From Bin87 sp965220055 (GTDB lineage: Bacteria > Chloroflexota > Dehalococcoidia > Lucifugimonadales > UBA3495), in contig CBDCPE010000004.1 of NCBI GenBank assembly GCA_965220055.1, forward strand, positions 2,480,001-2,544,000: a DNA stretch of 64,000 nt, written 5' to 3'. The notes under the pieces were generated by a model, which was not told where the DNA came from, ran no database searches, and saw nothing but the letters and a program-made list of their open reading frames with translations. Shown here piece by piece: positions 41,674-49,025 of the stretch. Position 1 is the first letter of the stretch; every line of letters starts with the position of its first letter. A program made the translations under genes and the position numbers.

Positions 41674-42144
41674 ATGGCTGCCATCAAGTATAAAGTGGAA
41701 CTGACCGAGGCCGAACGTTCCCGTCTCAATGAGGTGTCCCAGCGAGGCAAGGCGTCAGTGCGCACCGTGAAGCGTGCGCTGTCGCTGCTCAAGGCTGACC
41801 AGGGGGTTAGGGACCGTGAGATAGCCGATGTGCTGTTGGTCAACGCGGCCACGGTCGCCAGAGCACGGAAGCGGTACGTGGAGGAAGGACTTGAGGCCGC
41901 CATCAATGACCGACCGCGGCCGGGCCAGGAGCGCAAGCTGGACGGGAGGCAGGAAGCGCACCTGATCGCCATTGCGTGCAGCGCCGCGCCCGAAGGGCAC
42001 ACGCACTGGACACTCCAGTTGTTGGCCGACCAGGTGGTGGAGTTGGAGTTTGCCGATAGCATCTCCCTGGAGACGGTGCGCCAGATGCTCAAAAAAACGA
42101 ACTCAAGCCGTGGCAGAAGAAGGAGTGGTGTATCCCCAAGGTGA
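41674..42144 (+). CDS. IS630 transposase, helix-turn-helix half (copy 2)
   Basis: 156 aa, sequence identical to copy 1's N-terminal half. ATG 41674 lies 9 nt after GAGGGAG. The A7 run at 42091-42097 (CTC AAA AAA ACG) is the -1 slip site; in frame 0 the protein ends RRSGVSPR at 42144. Confidence 0.9.
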   Translation: MAAIKYKVELTEAERSRLNEVSQRGKASVRTVKRALSLLKADQGVRDREIADVLLVNAATVARARKRYVEEGLEAAINDRPRPGQERKLDGRQEAHLIAIACSAAPEGHTHWTLQLLADQVVELEFADSISLETVRQMLKKTNSSRGRRRSGVSPR

Positions 42145-42791
42145 GCGGGGAGTTCGTGGCGCGGATGGAGGACGTGCTGGACCTGTACCAACAGGCGTAC
42201 CATCCGGAGCGGCCGGTAGTGTGTTTCGACGAGACCTCCCGGCAATTGACTGGGGAGGTGCGTCCGCCCCTGGCGGCTGCCCCCGGACGGATGGCACGCT
42301 ATGACACCGAGTACCAGCGCAACGGGACACGGAACCTGTTCATGATCTGCGAGCCGAAGGGTGGATGGAGACATGTGGCGGTGACCGAGCGCCGCACTGC
42401 GGTGGACTTCGCGTACCAGATGCGGTGGCTGGTGGACGAGGCCTACCCCGATGCCGAGGTGGTCAGGCTGGTACTGGACAACCTCAACACCCACAAGCTC
42501 GGCTCACTCTACGAAGCATTTGAGCCCGGCGAAGCTCGGCGCATCGCCCAACGCCTCGAGTTTCATTACACTCCCACGCACGGCAGCTGGCTGAACATGG
42601 CTGAGATCGAGTTGAGCGTCTTCAGCAGAGGGTGTCTGAACTGCCGTATCAGCGATGAGCCGGAGCTGCGGCGAGAGGTTGCGGCGCTCGAACGCGAGCG
42701 CAACGCAGCAAAATCAGCCATAGACTGGCGGTTTACCACCCAAGATGCTCGCCGTAAGCTCCAACATATCTACCCTGCAAGATCAGATTGA
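42141..42791 (+). CDS. IS630 transposase, DDE half (copy 2)
   Basis: 216 aa, D-D-E domain as in copy 1 but with C instead of R in FSRGCLNCRIS. Most likely made as a fusion with the upstream frame by -1 slippage at the A7 run, not from its own GTG at 42141. Confidence 0.92.
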   Translation: MSGEFVARMEDVLDLYQQAYHPERPVVCFDETSRQLTGEVRPPLAAAPGRMARYDTEYQRNGTRNLFMICEPKGGWRHVAVTERRTAVDFAYQMRWLVDEAYPDAEVVRLVLDNLNTHKLGSLYEAFEPGEARRIAQRLEFHYTPTHGSWLNMAEIELSVFSRGCLNCRISDEPELRREVAALERERNAAKSAIDWRFTTQDARRKLQHIYPARSD

Positions 42792-42801
42792 AACGGTACT
42801 A

Positions 42802-42954
42802 GCAGCAACGCATGGCATTCAGAAGCTTCACTTAGTCGTGGACGGCCTAGGACATGGAACACCGTTCGACGATGGAATGGAGACAATGCTAAGTGGAAGC
42901 TGCTTGGACTTGTACCCGCAGTGGGTCGGTAGTTTCGGTGGAGTTCAACAGTAG
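42802..42954 (+). pseudogene. Metallopeptidase C-terminal fragment beyond IS630 copy 2
   Basis: 50 codons and a stop: AATHGIQKLHLVVDGLGHGT and PQWVGSFGGVQQ, directly continuing the interrupted gene (FVDRL | AATHGIQ). The segment FxxxLxxxxG...ALxxxxG...Q...W is the usual end of peptidase_MA_2 domains. Together with 40578-41591 it makes a 388-residue protein. Confidence 0.88.
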
Positions 42955-43256
42955 TGAGATTGCGATGATGATTCCGCCACTCGCTTGACGGATGCCGTCT
43001 GCTAATAGGCAGTTGCTCAAGTCGGCTGGGGCTTCGCAGCTTTCTCGACGGTTTTCGTCACGCCGTAGCGCGTCGAGGATCATGTTGTATTTACGGATTC
43101 CGCAGTACTCACTGGGTAGCAGTGAACTGCGCTTTATTTTTGCACGGGCCTATCACCAGTCTGCCCGCAGGTTGCGCAGGGGGGCAAATTGGTTAGAATA
43201 CACGGGGCGGATGTTAGCATACCGTCCAATGACGCAATCAAAGGAGCCAAGAGCGT
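42955..43256. other. Intergenic right border of the island, with a promoter
   Basis: 302 nt from the metallopeptidase stop to the PEP-mutase-family gene. No convincing gene: a 114-codon frame from 42992 is Arg/Ser-rich, lacks any domain and overlaps the next gene. The only structure seen is a promoter near 43172-43199. Confidence 0.4.
43172..43199 (+). promoter_or_regulatory. Promoter of the PEP-mutase-family gene
   Basis: TTGCGC (43172-43177), 16-nt spacer, TAGAAT (43194-43199), 58 nt before the ATG at 43257. Confidence 0.45.
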
Positions 43257-44111
43257 ATGGACTACACCAAGCGACGGGAACGGTTTCGAGCCGTTCTGGC
43301 CGGCGATGTTTGCGTGCATCCCGGCTCCGTGTTTGACCCGATATCCGCCCGTGCCGCGGAGGACCTGGGTTTCGAGGTCGGTATGTTCGCCGGCTCCATC
43401 GCCAGCGGGACTGTGCTCGGGGCCCCCGACTATGTTGTGCTGACCCTCAGCGAGTTCGCTCAGCAGATCTACCGCATCTGCCGAGCCGGTCAATTGCCCC
43501 TCATGGTGGACGCCGATCACGGGTACGGCAACGCCCTTAGCGTGAAACGCACCGTGGAAGAGCTGGAAGCCTCCGGCGTCGCGGCGCTGACTATCGAGGA
43601 CACTATTTTGCCCATGCAATATGGCGGGGCGGACGGTTTCATCTCGCTGGAGGAAGGCGTCGGGAAGATGAAAGCGGCCCTGTCAGGCCGGACCGACCCC
43701 AACCTGGTGATCGCCGGACGCACCAGCAGCCTCCGTGATGGCCTCGACGGGTGCATTCGCCGGGTGAAGGCATACGAGGCCGCCGGCGTCGACGCCATTT
43801 TCCTGGCCGGCGCCAGCACCAGGGCAGAGGTCGAAGCGGTCAACTCCGAGGTGAACATCCCCCTGCTCCTCGGCGGAGGCGGCGGCGAATTGTCCGACAA
43901 GGCATGGCTCGGACAGAACGGCGTCCGCGTCGCCTTGCAGGGTCATCTCTCCTTCCAGGCTTCCATCAAAGCCGTGTACGACACCCTCAAGGCCCTGCGC
44001 GACGGGGTTGCGCCTGGCGATCTGCGCGACCAGTGCGCCTCGCCGGAACTGATCGCCCAGGTCACGCGCAAAGCCGATTACGACCAGCAGATCGAAGATT
44101 ACTTGAGGTAA
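43257..44111 (+). CDS. Isocitrate lyase/PEP mutase-superfamily enzyme (oxaloacetate decarboxylase-like)
   Basis: 284 aa, TIM barrel. VCVHPGSVFDPISARAAEDLGFEVGMFAGSI, GTVLGAPDYVVLTLSEFAQQ, LPLMVDADHGYGNALSVKRTVEELEASGVAALTIEDTILPMQYG and DPNLVIAGRTSSLRDGLDGCIRRVKAYEAAGVDAIFLAG match the branch containing Pseudomonas PA4872-type oxaloacetate decarboxylase (metal ligand D in DADHGYGN; the catalytic Cys of isocitrate lyases KKCGH is not present). It probably decarboxylates or cleaves a small 2-oxo acid with Mg2+. A VOC gene follows 50 nt later on the same strand. Confidence 0.85.
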   Translation: MDYTKRRERFRAVLAGDVCVHPGSVFDPISARAAEDLGFEVGMFAGSIASGTVLGAPDYVVLTLSEFAQQIYRICRAGQLPLMVDADHGYGNALSVKRTVEELEASGVAALTIEDTILPMQYGGADGFISLEEGVGKMKAALSGRTDPNLVIAGRTSSLRDGLDGCIRRVKAYEAAGVDAIFLAGASTRAEVEAVNSEVNIPLLLGGGGGELSDKAWLGQNGVRVALQGHLSFQASIKAVYDTLKALRDGVAPGDLRDQCASPELIAQVTRKADYDQQIEDYLR

Positions 44112-44161
44112 CCAGCCGGCTGGGTTGTTTCAGTCACGACAAATCAAGGAGGAAAGCGATC

Positions 44162-44551
44162 ATGGCTTTTGTTTGTAACCACCTGCACTTGCGGAGCGAA
44201 GACCCTGACAGTGCCGCTAAGTTCTACGTCGACAACTTCGGCGCTGAGATCGTTTCCACTAGGCCGCTGGCCAACACGATCTCCCACACCCTGGAGTTGG
44301 ACGGTCAACCCCTGCTCACCGTTTCCGGAGAGGCTGAGGGCGAGAACGCGGTGGCCGGTTCGACTCACCCACGTTTCGGCCTGGACCACTTCGGCTTCCA
44401 GACCGACAATATCCAGGAGGCCTTCGAGCGGTTCAAGTCCCACGGGGCCAACATTATCTGCGATCCCTGGACCATGCCGTCCGGGTCCCAGGTCATGTTC
44501 GTCGAAGCGCCCGACAAGGTCAGCCTGGAGATCATCCAACGTCCTGACTAA
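44162..44551 (+). CDS. VOC-family protein
   Basis: 129 aa. FVCNHLHLRSEDPDSAAKFYVDNFGAEIVSTRP, then FGLDHFGFQTDNIQEAFERFKSHGANIICDPW and VMFVEAPDKVSLEIIQRP make the two beta-alpha-beta3 modules; metal candidates are H8 (NHLHL), H in GLDHFGF and E in SLEIIQ. AAGGAGGAAAG precedes ATG 44162. It is the second VOC gene in the window (the first is at 10992) and likely shares a transcript with the lyase gene before it. Confidence 0.85.
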   Translation: MAFVCNHLHLRSEDPDSAAKFYVDNFGAEIVSTRPLANTISHTLELDGQPLLTVSGEAEGENAVAGSTHPRFGLDHFGFQTDNIQEAFERFKSHGANIICDPWTMPSGSQVMFVEAPDKVSLEIIQRPD

Positions 44552-44578
44552 CCTGCCAAACTCCTGCGCGCAACAAAT

Positions 44579-44608
44579 AGCCGCCGGGATAGCTATGTCC
44601 CGGCGGCT
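44579..44608. terminator. Convergent-gene terminator-like hairpin
   Basis: AGCCGCCGGGA (44579-44589), 8-nt loop, TCCCGGCGGCT (44598-44608), an 11-bp perfect stem between the VOC gene and the convergent binding-protein gene. No T-tract. Confidence 0.5.
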
Positions 44609-44616
44609 TCGCTATC

Positions 44617-45756
44617 TCAGAACGGGTAGCGCAGTTCCCCTTCGGCCAGTTCCGAAGGCCATACCACCACTTTGCGTCCACCCTGTCGCTGCACCAGCGC
44701 AACTGACCTGCCGATTTGACGGCCGGCCTCGTCAATGCGAAAACGGCCGTAGAATGTCGTGAAGTCCGCGCTCGCCGCCGCCTCTCGTAGGGCGTCGTCT
44801 TGCAGGCCGCCCGCCGCGGCGACGCAACGCTCTGCGATCAGGCCGGCCGCCAACGCCTGCGCCATCGGGTAGTCCACGGGCACACCCGACGTCTCGGCCG
44901 CATTCTCCAGTATCTGCAGTGCACCCCTGGGATCGGGTCCGACGTCCGGCGTCGAAACGCTCGCAGTCGGCTCCCACTGGCTGGGCCCCACGAATCCGTC
45001 GGCCGCGTCGCCCAGCATGTCGGCAAACCCGGCGATGGGCGTCGCCACTACAACGGCCATGCCAATGTTGTTGCGGTTGGGCAGCCTGGCCAGCGCCTGT
45101 GCCGTCGCAATGTCGTGCCGAATGCGCCCCACGGCCACCACAAGATCCGGTTCTAGGTCGGCGATGTGACGCGCGATCTCGGCAAATCGTACCTGCGTCG
45201 GCCGGTAACGCAGGTCCAGCGCCGTCGTGAACCCCAGTTCGTGCGCCACCGTTTCAACTCCCCGGGTGGCGATCCTGGCAAAAGATCCCGTATCGATCCG
45301 TAGTATCACAAGCTTGCTGGCTTCGGGATTGGCCTGCCGGACCAATTCCGGCGTCCCGACCAGGTACTGGTCCGCCGGCGTCAGGATGCCCACCACGTTG
45401 CGATACCCGCGTGTGTAGGGCGCGTCTCCGGCTCCGCCGTGGTTCCACATCACCTTCCCGTGGGACTCCGCGACTTCTGCGGCCGCCGTGGTCAGCCCGG
45501 CGGAATAGGGCCCGAACAGCAGGTCGACGCGGTCGCCGCTGATCAACTGTTCCGTGGTTTGGCGCGTTGTGCCCGCCATGCTGCCGTCGTCGTAACTGAC
45601 CAGCGTCACCGGCCGTTTTTCGCCCCCCACGGCGAGGCCGCCCTGCTCGTTAACGTACTCAACCCACGCTGACAGACCGGCTAATGCCTGCTGGCCCTGT
45701 GTGGAAAATTGGCCGGTCAGCGACGCTGTTATCCCGGCCTTGACCGTCTCCGCCAT
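44617..45756 (-). CDS. Leaderless periplasmic-binding-fold protein (branched-chain amino acid type)
   Basis: 379 aa, Peripla_BP_6 type I fold: VKAGITASLTGQFSTQGQQALAGLSAWVEYVNEQGGL, RPVTLVSYDDGSMAGTTRQTTEQLI, DLLFGPYSAGLTTAAAEVAE, and LVILRIDTGSFARIATRGVETVAHELG. These match LivK-like binding proteins, but the sequence starts directly at the first strand: no signal peptide or lipobox. It would therefore be a cytoplasmic ligand binder. It is encoded 12 nt downstream of the FIST gene on the same strand. Ligand unknown; amino acids or amides are family precedents. Confidence 0.85.
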   Translation of the reverse strand: MAETVKAGITASLTGQFSTQGQQALAGLSAWVEYVNEQGGLAVGGEKRPVTLVSYDDGSMAGTTRQTTEQLISGDRVDLLFGPYSAGLTTAAAEVAESHGKVMWNHGGAGDAPYTRGYRNVVGILTPADQYLVGTPELVRQANPEASKLVILRIDTGSFARIATRGVETVAHELGFTTALDLRYRPTQVRFAEIARHIADLEPDLVVAVGRIRHDIATAQALARLPNRNNIGMAVVVATPIAGFADMLGDAADGFVGPSQWEPTASVSTPDVGPDPRGALQILENAAETSGVPVDYPMAQALAAGLIAERCVAAAGGLQDDALREAAASADFTTFYGRFRIDEAGRQIGRSVALVQRQGGRKVVVWPSELAEGELRYPF

Positions 45757-45768
45757 CACCCTGATCCC

Positions 45769-46959
45769 CTATGCGCGCGGGCGGAAAATCCCGAAGCTGC
45801 TGGTGTATCCGTGCAGGAAGGTGGTTCCGCTCACCGGGCCGATCTCTCCGTTGCAGAAGAAACCGCCTAGCGGCACCGCCGAGCCTACCTTGTCGTGGAA
45901 CACCTCCGTATCGTGGTTTGGGCGTCCGTACAAGTACTTCCCGCGTCCCAAGCACGAAAACAGCAGCGCTCCGTGAGCCGGGTTCTCCCGGTTGTCCACC
46001 GCGTACCGTTCCAGCACTGCCGACAGGTCGTCGGCCGAGGTATCCGCGTCGCGAAGGTGGAACTGCACCAGCTGGCCTTCTTTCAGCATCTCGCCGATAG
46101 CCAGTACTCCGCTCCTCTGGTCCATCCCCATGACGTTGCGGATCAGGAAATCGCCCTGCTGCGGCTCGTCGATCAACGCGTCCATTACTACGCCCAGGAA
46201 CAGCGAGCTCTGCATTAGGTCACGGTCCCGCTGATCGGCCCCTTGGAAAAGGCTCCGGAGCACGTTCAGGGGCGGTTGGCCGTCCAACTCGACCAGGAAG
46301 TTTCGGTCACTGCGGGTGATGTGCATCGGCGACCCGATGGGCCGGCATCCTTGTGCCACTACGGTTTCGACCACGATGTTGCCGGACAGCGCCACACCAA
46401 CCGCGCCCGAGTCGTGGTAGTCCCGCCCCAGGAACAAGCCGTTCTGCCGCGCTCCCTGCGCAGCGCTGGCCAGGCCCCCGATCTTGGCTGCGGTCGGGTA
46501 AGCGTAGTCCATTCCCAGCAGCAGGTCCTGCGGCGGGAACGACATCGGATCCGCCAGCAGGACGAAATGCGGCTGGTCCGCCGGATCGACACCCAGCGCC
46601 GTGTGCCAGTCGTCCGGAGCCGCGTCCAAGCTGGGGAGGTCGTCGGCTTCCAGTCGAATCGGGTGGATGTTCACCCCCGGTAAGCTGGCTGCGGTAACTG
46701 ACACCGCCGCCTCCTGTTCCACCTCGCTCCCTCCGCCGATGATACCCCCACCGGAGCATCCCAGCACCAGGGCCTGATGTCCCAGGAGTTCGCCCATCAA
46801 TTCGGGCAGGTTGGCGTAGTCCGAGGCATACTCTGACGACGCGAAAACCACCGCCAGGTCTGCCGCCGTGTCGCCCATATTGGCGCGGATAGACGCGGCG
46901 CATTCGGATAGCGCGGCGCGCAAACTGTTCTGTTGAGAAAGCGCAGAAGCCCACTGCAT
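45769..46959 (-). CDS. FIST-domain (FIST_N + FIST_C) sensory protein
   Basis: 396 aa, soluble. N-terminal FIST: ALSECAASIRANMGDTAADLAVVFASSEYASDYANLPELMGELLGHQALVLGCSGGGIIGGGSEVEQEAAVSV; C-terminal FIST_C: LFQGADQRDRDLMQSSLFLGVVMDALID, GDFLIRNVMGMDQRSGVLAIGEMLKEGQLVQFHLRDA, and a GALLFSCLGRGKYLYGRPNHDTEVF end. FIST proteins bind small ligands and feed sensory pathways. ATG 46959 lies behind AGAGGTG; upstream sequence to 47151 is in frame but not family. Co-transcribed with the leaderless binding protein, which suggests a joint intracellular sensor. Confidence 0.88.
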   Translation of the reverse strand: MQWASALSQQNSLRAALSECAASIRANMGDTAADLAVVFASSEYASDYANLPELMGELLGHQALVLGCSGGGIIGGGSEVEQEAAVSVTAASLPGVNIHPIRLEADDLPSLDAAPDDWHTALGVDPADQPHFVLLADPMSFPPQDLLLGMDYAYPTAAKIGGLASAAQGARQNGLFLGRDYHDSGAVGVALSGNIVVETVVAQGCRPIGSPMHITRSDRNFLVELDGQPPLNVLRSLFQGADQRDRDLMQSSLFLGVVMDALIDEPQQGDFLIRNVMGMDQRSGVLAIGEMLKEGQLVQFHLRDADTSADDLSAVLERYAVDNRENPAHGALLFSCLGRGKYLYGRPNHDTEVFHDKVGSAVPLGGFFCNGEIGPVSGTTFLHGYTSSFGIFRPRA

Positions 46960-47018
46960 GATCAACACCTCTGTAGGGCCCGAGTCGGCCCAATCGACAG
47001 GCTTGCTGGTTTCGCGCG

Positions 47019-47027
47019 AGTATAGCA
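47019..47027 (-). promoter_or_regulatory. Extended -10 promoter of the FIST operon
   Basis: Minus-strand TGCTATACT, 60 nt before ATG 46959, in the context CCCTATGCTATACT. No convincing -35. Confidence 0.45.
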
Positions 47028-47242
47028 TAGGGAGCGCCGTGGCAGTCCCGGTCGCTCCGAACCTGGCTCGCGGGCACCCCTTCGCAACCTTCTCAGCTTG
47101 CCCGTCTTGCCGCGCCGACCGGTCACCGCCGGCGCGGCGCGGCAATCTCACGCCAGGTCACATTGCCCATGGGCGCCAACCCATCATCTGCGCCACGCCC
47201 GAACACTACCAGCATGAGAAAGCCACGGTTCCCCAATGTTTG

Positions 47243-47326
47243 ATCGAGGCTCCAAAATGAATGATCGGCGCTCCAAAATGATTGATCGAGGCTCCAAAAT
47301 GATTGATCGACGCTCCAAGCGAGCGC
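47243..47326 (+). repeat. 21-bp tandem repeats (four copies) upstream of NMT1-like gene
   Basis: Unit tgatcgaggctccaaaatgat starts at 47243, 47264, 47285 and 47306; copies 2 and 4 have small changes and the last decays at its end. Exact 21-nt phasing, two helical turns, suggests repeated operator sites on one DNA face or a simple tandem expansion. Confidence 0.85.
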
Positions 47327-47400
47327 GCACAAATGGACGCTGCCCGGCGACTTTGCTAAACTTGCCCGCACTATCGGTTTTACCCTGAGGAGCGTCCGCA

Positions 47401-48324
47401 ATGAAAAAAGTCGTCAGCGAAATCAGCGGCGTGGTTTTCAGCTTGCCCTGGCTTGTTGCCCGGGACAAAGGGCTGTTCGAAGCCGAGAGCATCGACATGG
47501 AATTCATTACCGCGGTCAGCAGTGGCCGGGTGACGCCTACCGAAAATCCGGAAGACGTCAACCCTATCCTGGGCCACGTGGCTTTCGAGGATGCCCAGGT
47601 TTCAATCTATCGCGCTTGAGAGGAAGGTCAGGTCCGTCGGGCCTATGAAAGCAAACAGGGCGCCCGCATCATAGCCCTTCGTTCCGCCGTCGCCACTCAG
47701 GCCATCCTGGTGCACCCGGACTCCCCTCACTACTACCCTGGAACCTTGAGTAACAAACCGGTTGCGGTCCAGTTCCACGCCGGTTCGCATTACGTCGCAA
47801 TACGTCTGTTGTCCGGATATCTGCCGGAAGACAAGCTCAAGCTGGTCCATTACGGCTCGCCCCAGTTCCGGTTTGAGGCTCTCATGAACGGCGAGGTCGA
47901 AGCCGCCGCCCTCATGGAACCTTGGATCACCCTGGCTGAAAAGCTGGGTTGCCGCCCGGTTTGCGAGGGTCATTACCTGGGCGCTGAGAACGCCAGCGAC
48001 AACATGGACGAGGAAACTTTCGCTGCCATCAACCGGGCTGTCGCCAAGGCAGTGGACCGGATCAACGCTGACAAGCGCAAGTACCTCCGATATCTCATCG
48101 AGGAACCGCGGTTCGCCTCGGTTGCGGCCCAACACGGCGGCATCACACCCGAGGACTTCCACCTTCCCCGCCTGCGCTATTCCTACAACACCCCTTACAC
48201 CGACGAGATAGTTGAGGACACGTACCACTGGATGGTGCGGTGGGGTTTGCTGGACGGCGCCGCTTGCAGCGCTGACCTCGTGGATAACCGCCTGGCCGAA
48301 CCGGCCGTCGTAGCGGCCGATTAG
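47401..48324 (+). pseudogene. NMT1/THI5-like binding protein interrupted by an in-frame TGA
   Basis: 72 codons, then TGA at 47617-47619, and the same frame continues unbroken to 48324 (307 residues in all). The halves join into one protein: PWLVARDKGLFEAESIDMEF before, and VRRAYESKQGARIIALRSAV, ATQAILVHPDS, FHAGSHYVAIRLLSGYLPED, LMNGEVEAAALMEPWITLA after. This is the periplasmic binding protein type II (SsuA/THI5/NMT1) fold. No signal peptide. GAGGAG precedes ATG 47401. Protein either truncated at 72 aa, or a read-through (selenocysteine or suppression), or base-call error. Confidence 0.75.
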
Positions 48325-48489
48325 TCGTCGTGGCTGCGCTGACCGCGTCGGTAGCCGCCACTAGCTGAACAACCGAAGATCCATCGTCGCCGGCACGTCC
48401 GGTTGACGCCAAATCGCGCGCCGGGTATACGTTTTGCCAGCAACCCGGTGCTCCCGATTGCCCCAAACACTTCGAGGCAGGTAACACCC

Positions 48490-48999
48490 ATGGCCGAATT
48501 GAGTCCCGCCCGCATTCTGGCGGAGTTAAAGAAGAACGGCGCTACCCATGTGGTCTGGCTTCCCGACAGCGAGACTAACTTTCTTTACGTGTTGATGAGT
48601 GAGGAACCCAGCATGGACCTGGTGCCAGTCAGTCGCGAGGGCCACGCTTTCTCCACTGCCGCTGGCCTCGCTGCCGGTGGCAAAAAGCCCGTTATCCTCA
48701 TCCAGAACACCGGCATGATGGAGTCTGGCGACTCCTTGCGCGGTTGGGGCCTTGGCATGAACGTCCCGGTGGTGATGATGGTCGGATATCGTGGCTGGAC
48801 CCGCCACGGCGTTATCACCGACACCGCCGCCTTCTACACCGAGCGCTTCCTCCATGCGTTCAACATCAACTATTACCTGGTCGAGTCCGATGAGGACGCC
48901 GACCGCATCTCCATTGCCTTTGCCGAGGCGCAGCGGGAGAAGCGTCCCGTCGCCGTCCTCGTTGGCGACGAGTACCACGGCTTCAACGTCAGCCGCTGA
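48490..48999 (+). CDS. ThDP-dependent decarboxylase, alpha (PYR-domain) subunit; sulfopyruvate/phosphonopyruvate decarboxylase-like
   Basis: 169 aa, PYR domain of a two-subunit thiamin-diphosphate enzyme of ComD/SPDC type. ATHVVWLPDSETNFLYVLM, LVPVSREGHAFSTAAGLAAGGKKPVILIQNTGMMESGDSLRGWGL with the conserved cofactor-activating glutamate in REGHA, MNVPVVMMVGYRGW. ATG 48490 chosen as the first codon of the domain; an upstream frame from 48403 has no homology. The PP-domain subunit follows at 49026. In methanogens this pair makes sulfoacetaldehyde; in bacteria related pairs act on other 2-oxo acids. Confidence 0.87.
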   Translation: MAELSPARILAELKKNGATHVVWLPDSETNFLYVLMSEEPSMDLVPVSREGHAFSTAAGLAAGGKKPVILIQNTGMMESGDSLRGWGLGMNVPVVMMVGYRGWTRHGVITDTAAFYTERFLHAFNINYYLVESDEDADRISIAFAEAQREKRPVAVLVGDEYHGFNVSR

Positions 49000-49025
49000 T
49001 CAACGCAATAACGGAAGTGACCATC

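Larger units (their letters stand above)
41592..42799 (+). mobile_element. IS630-family insertion sequence, copy 2
   Basis: 1208 bp, same length and ends as copy 1, inserted in the TA of codon CTA in the metallopeptidase gene; TA is duplicated at 41590-41591 and 42800-42801. Transposase frames on the plus strand. Removing the element with one TA restores the host reading frame. Confidence 0.95.
46960..47400. other. Divergent intergenic region with promoter and tandem repeats
   Basis: 441 nt between the divergent FIST and NMT1-like genes. It holds the minus-strand promoter at 47019-47027 and four 21-bp repeats (47243-47326) about 75 nt before the NMT1-like start. Confidence 0.6.

Noticed and set aside
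42992..43336. 114-codon plus-strand frame after the island
   Set aside because: Arg/Ser-rich, no domain, no RBS, overlaps the strong PEP-mutase-family gene in another frame.
47243..47326. CRISPR array
   Set aside because: Four copies with no spacers, unit only 21 bp, back to back; no cas genes.
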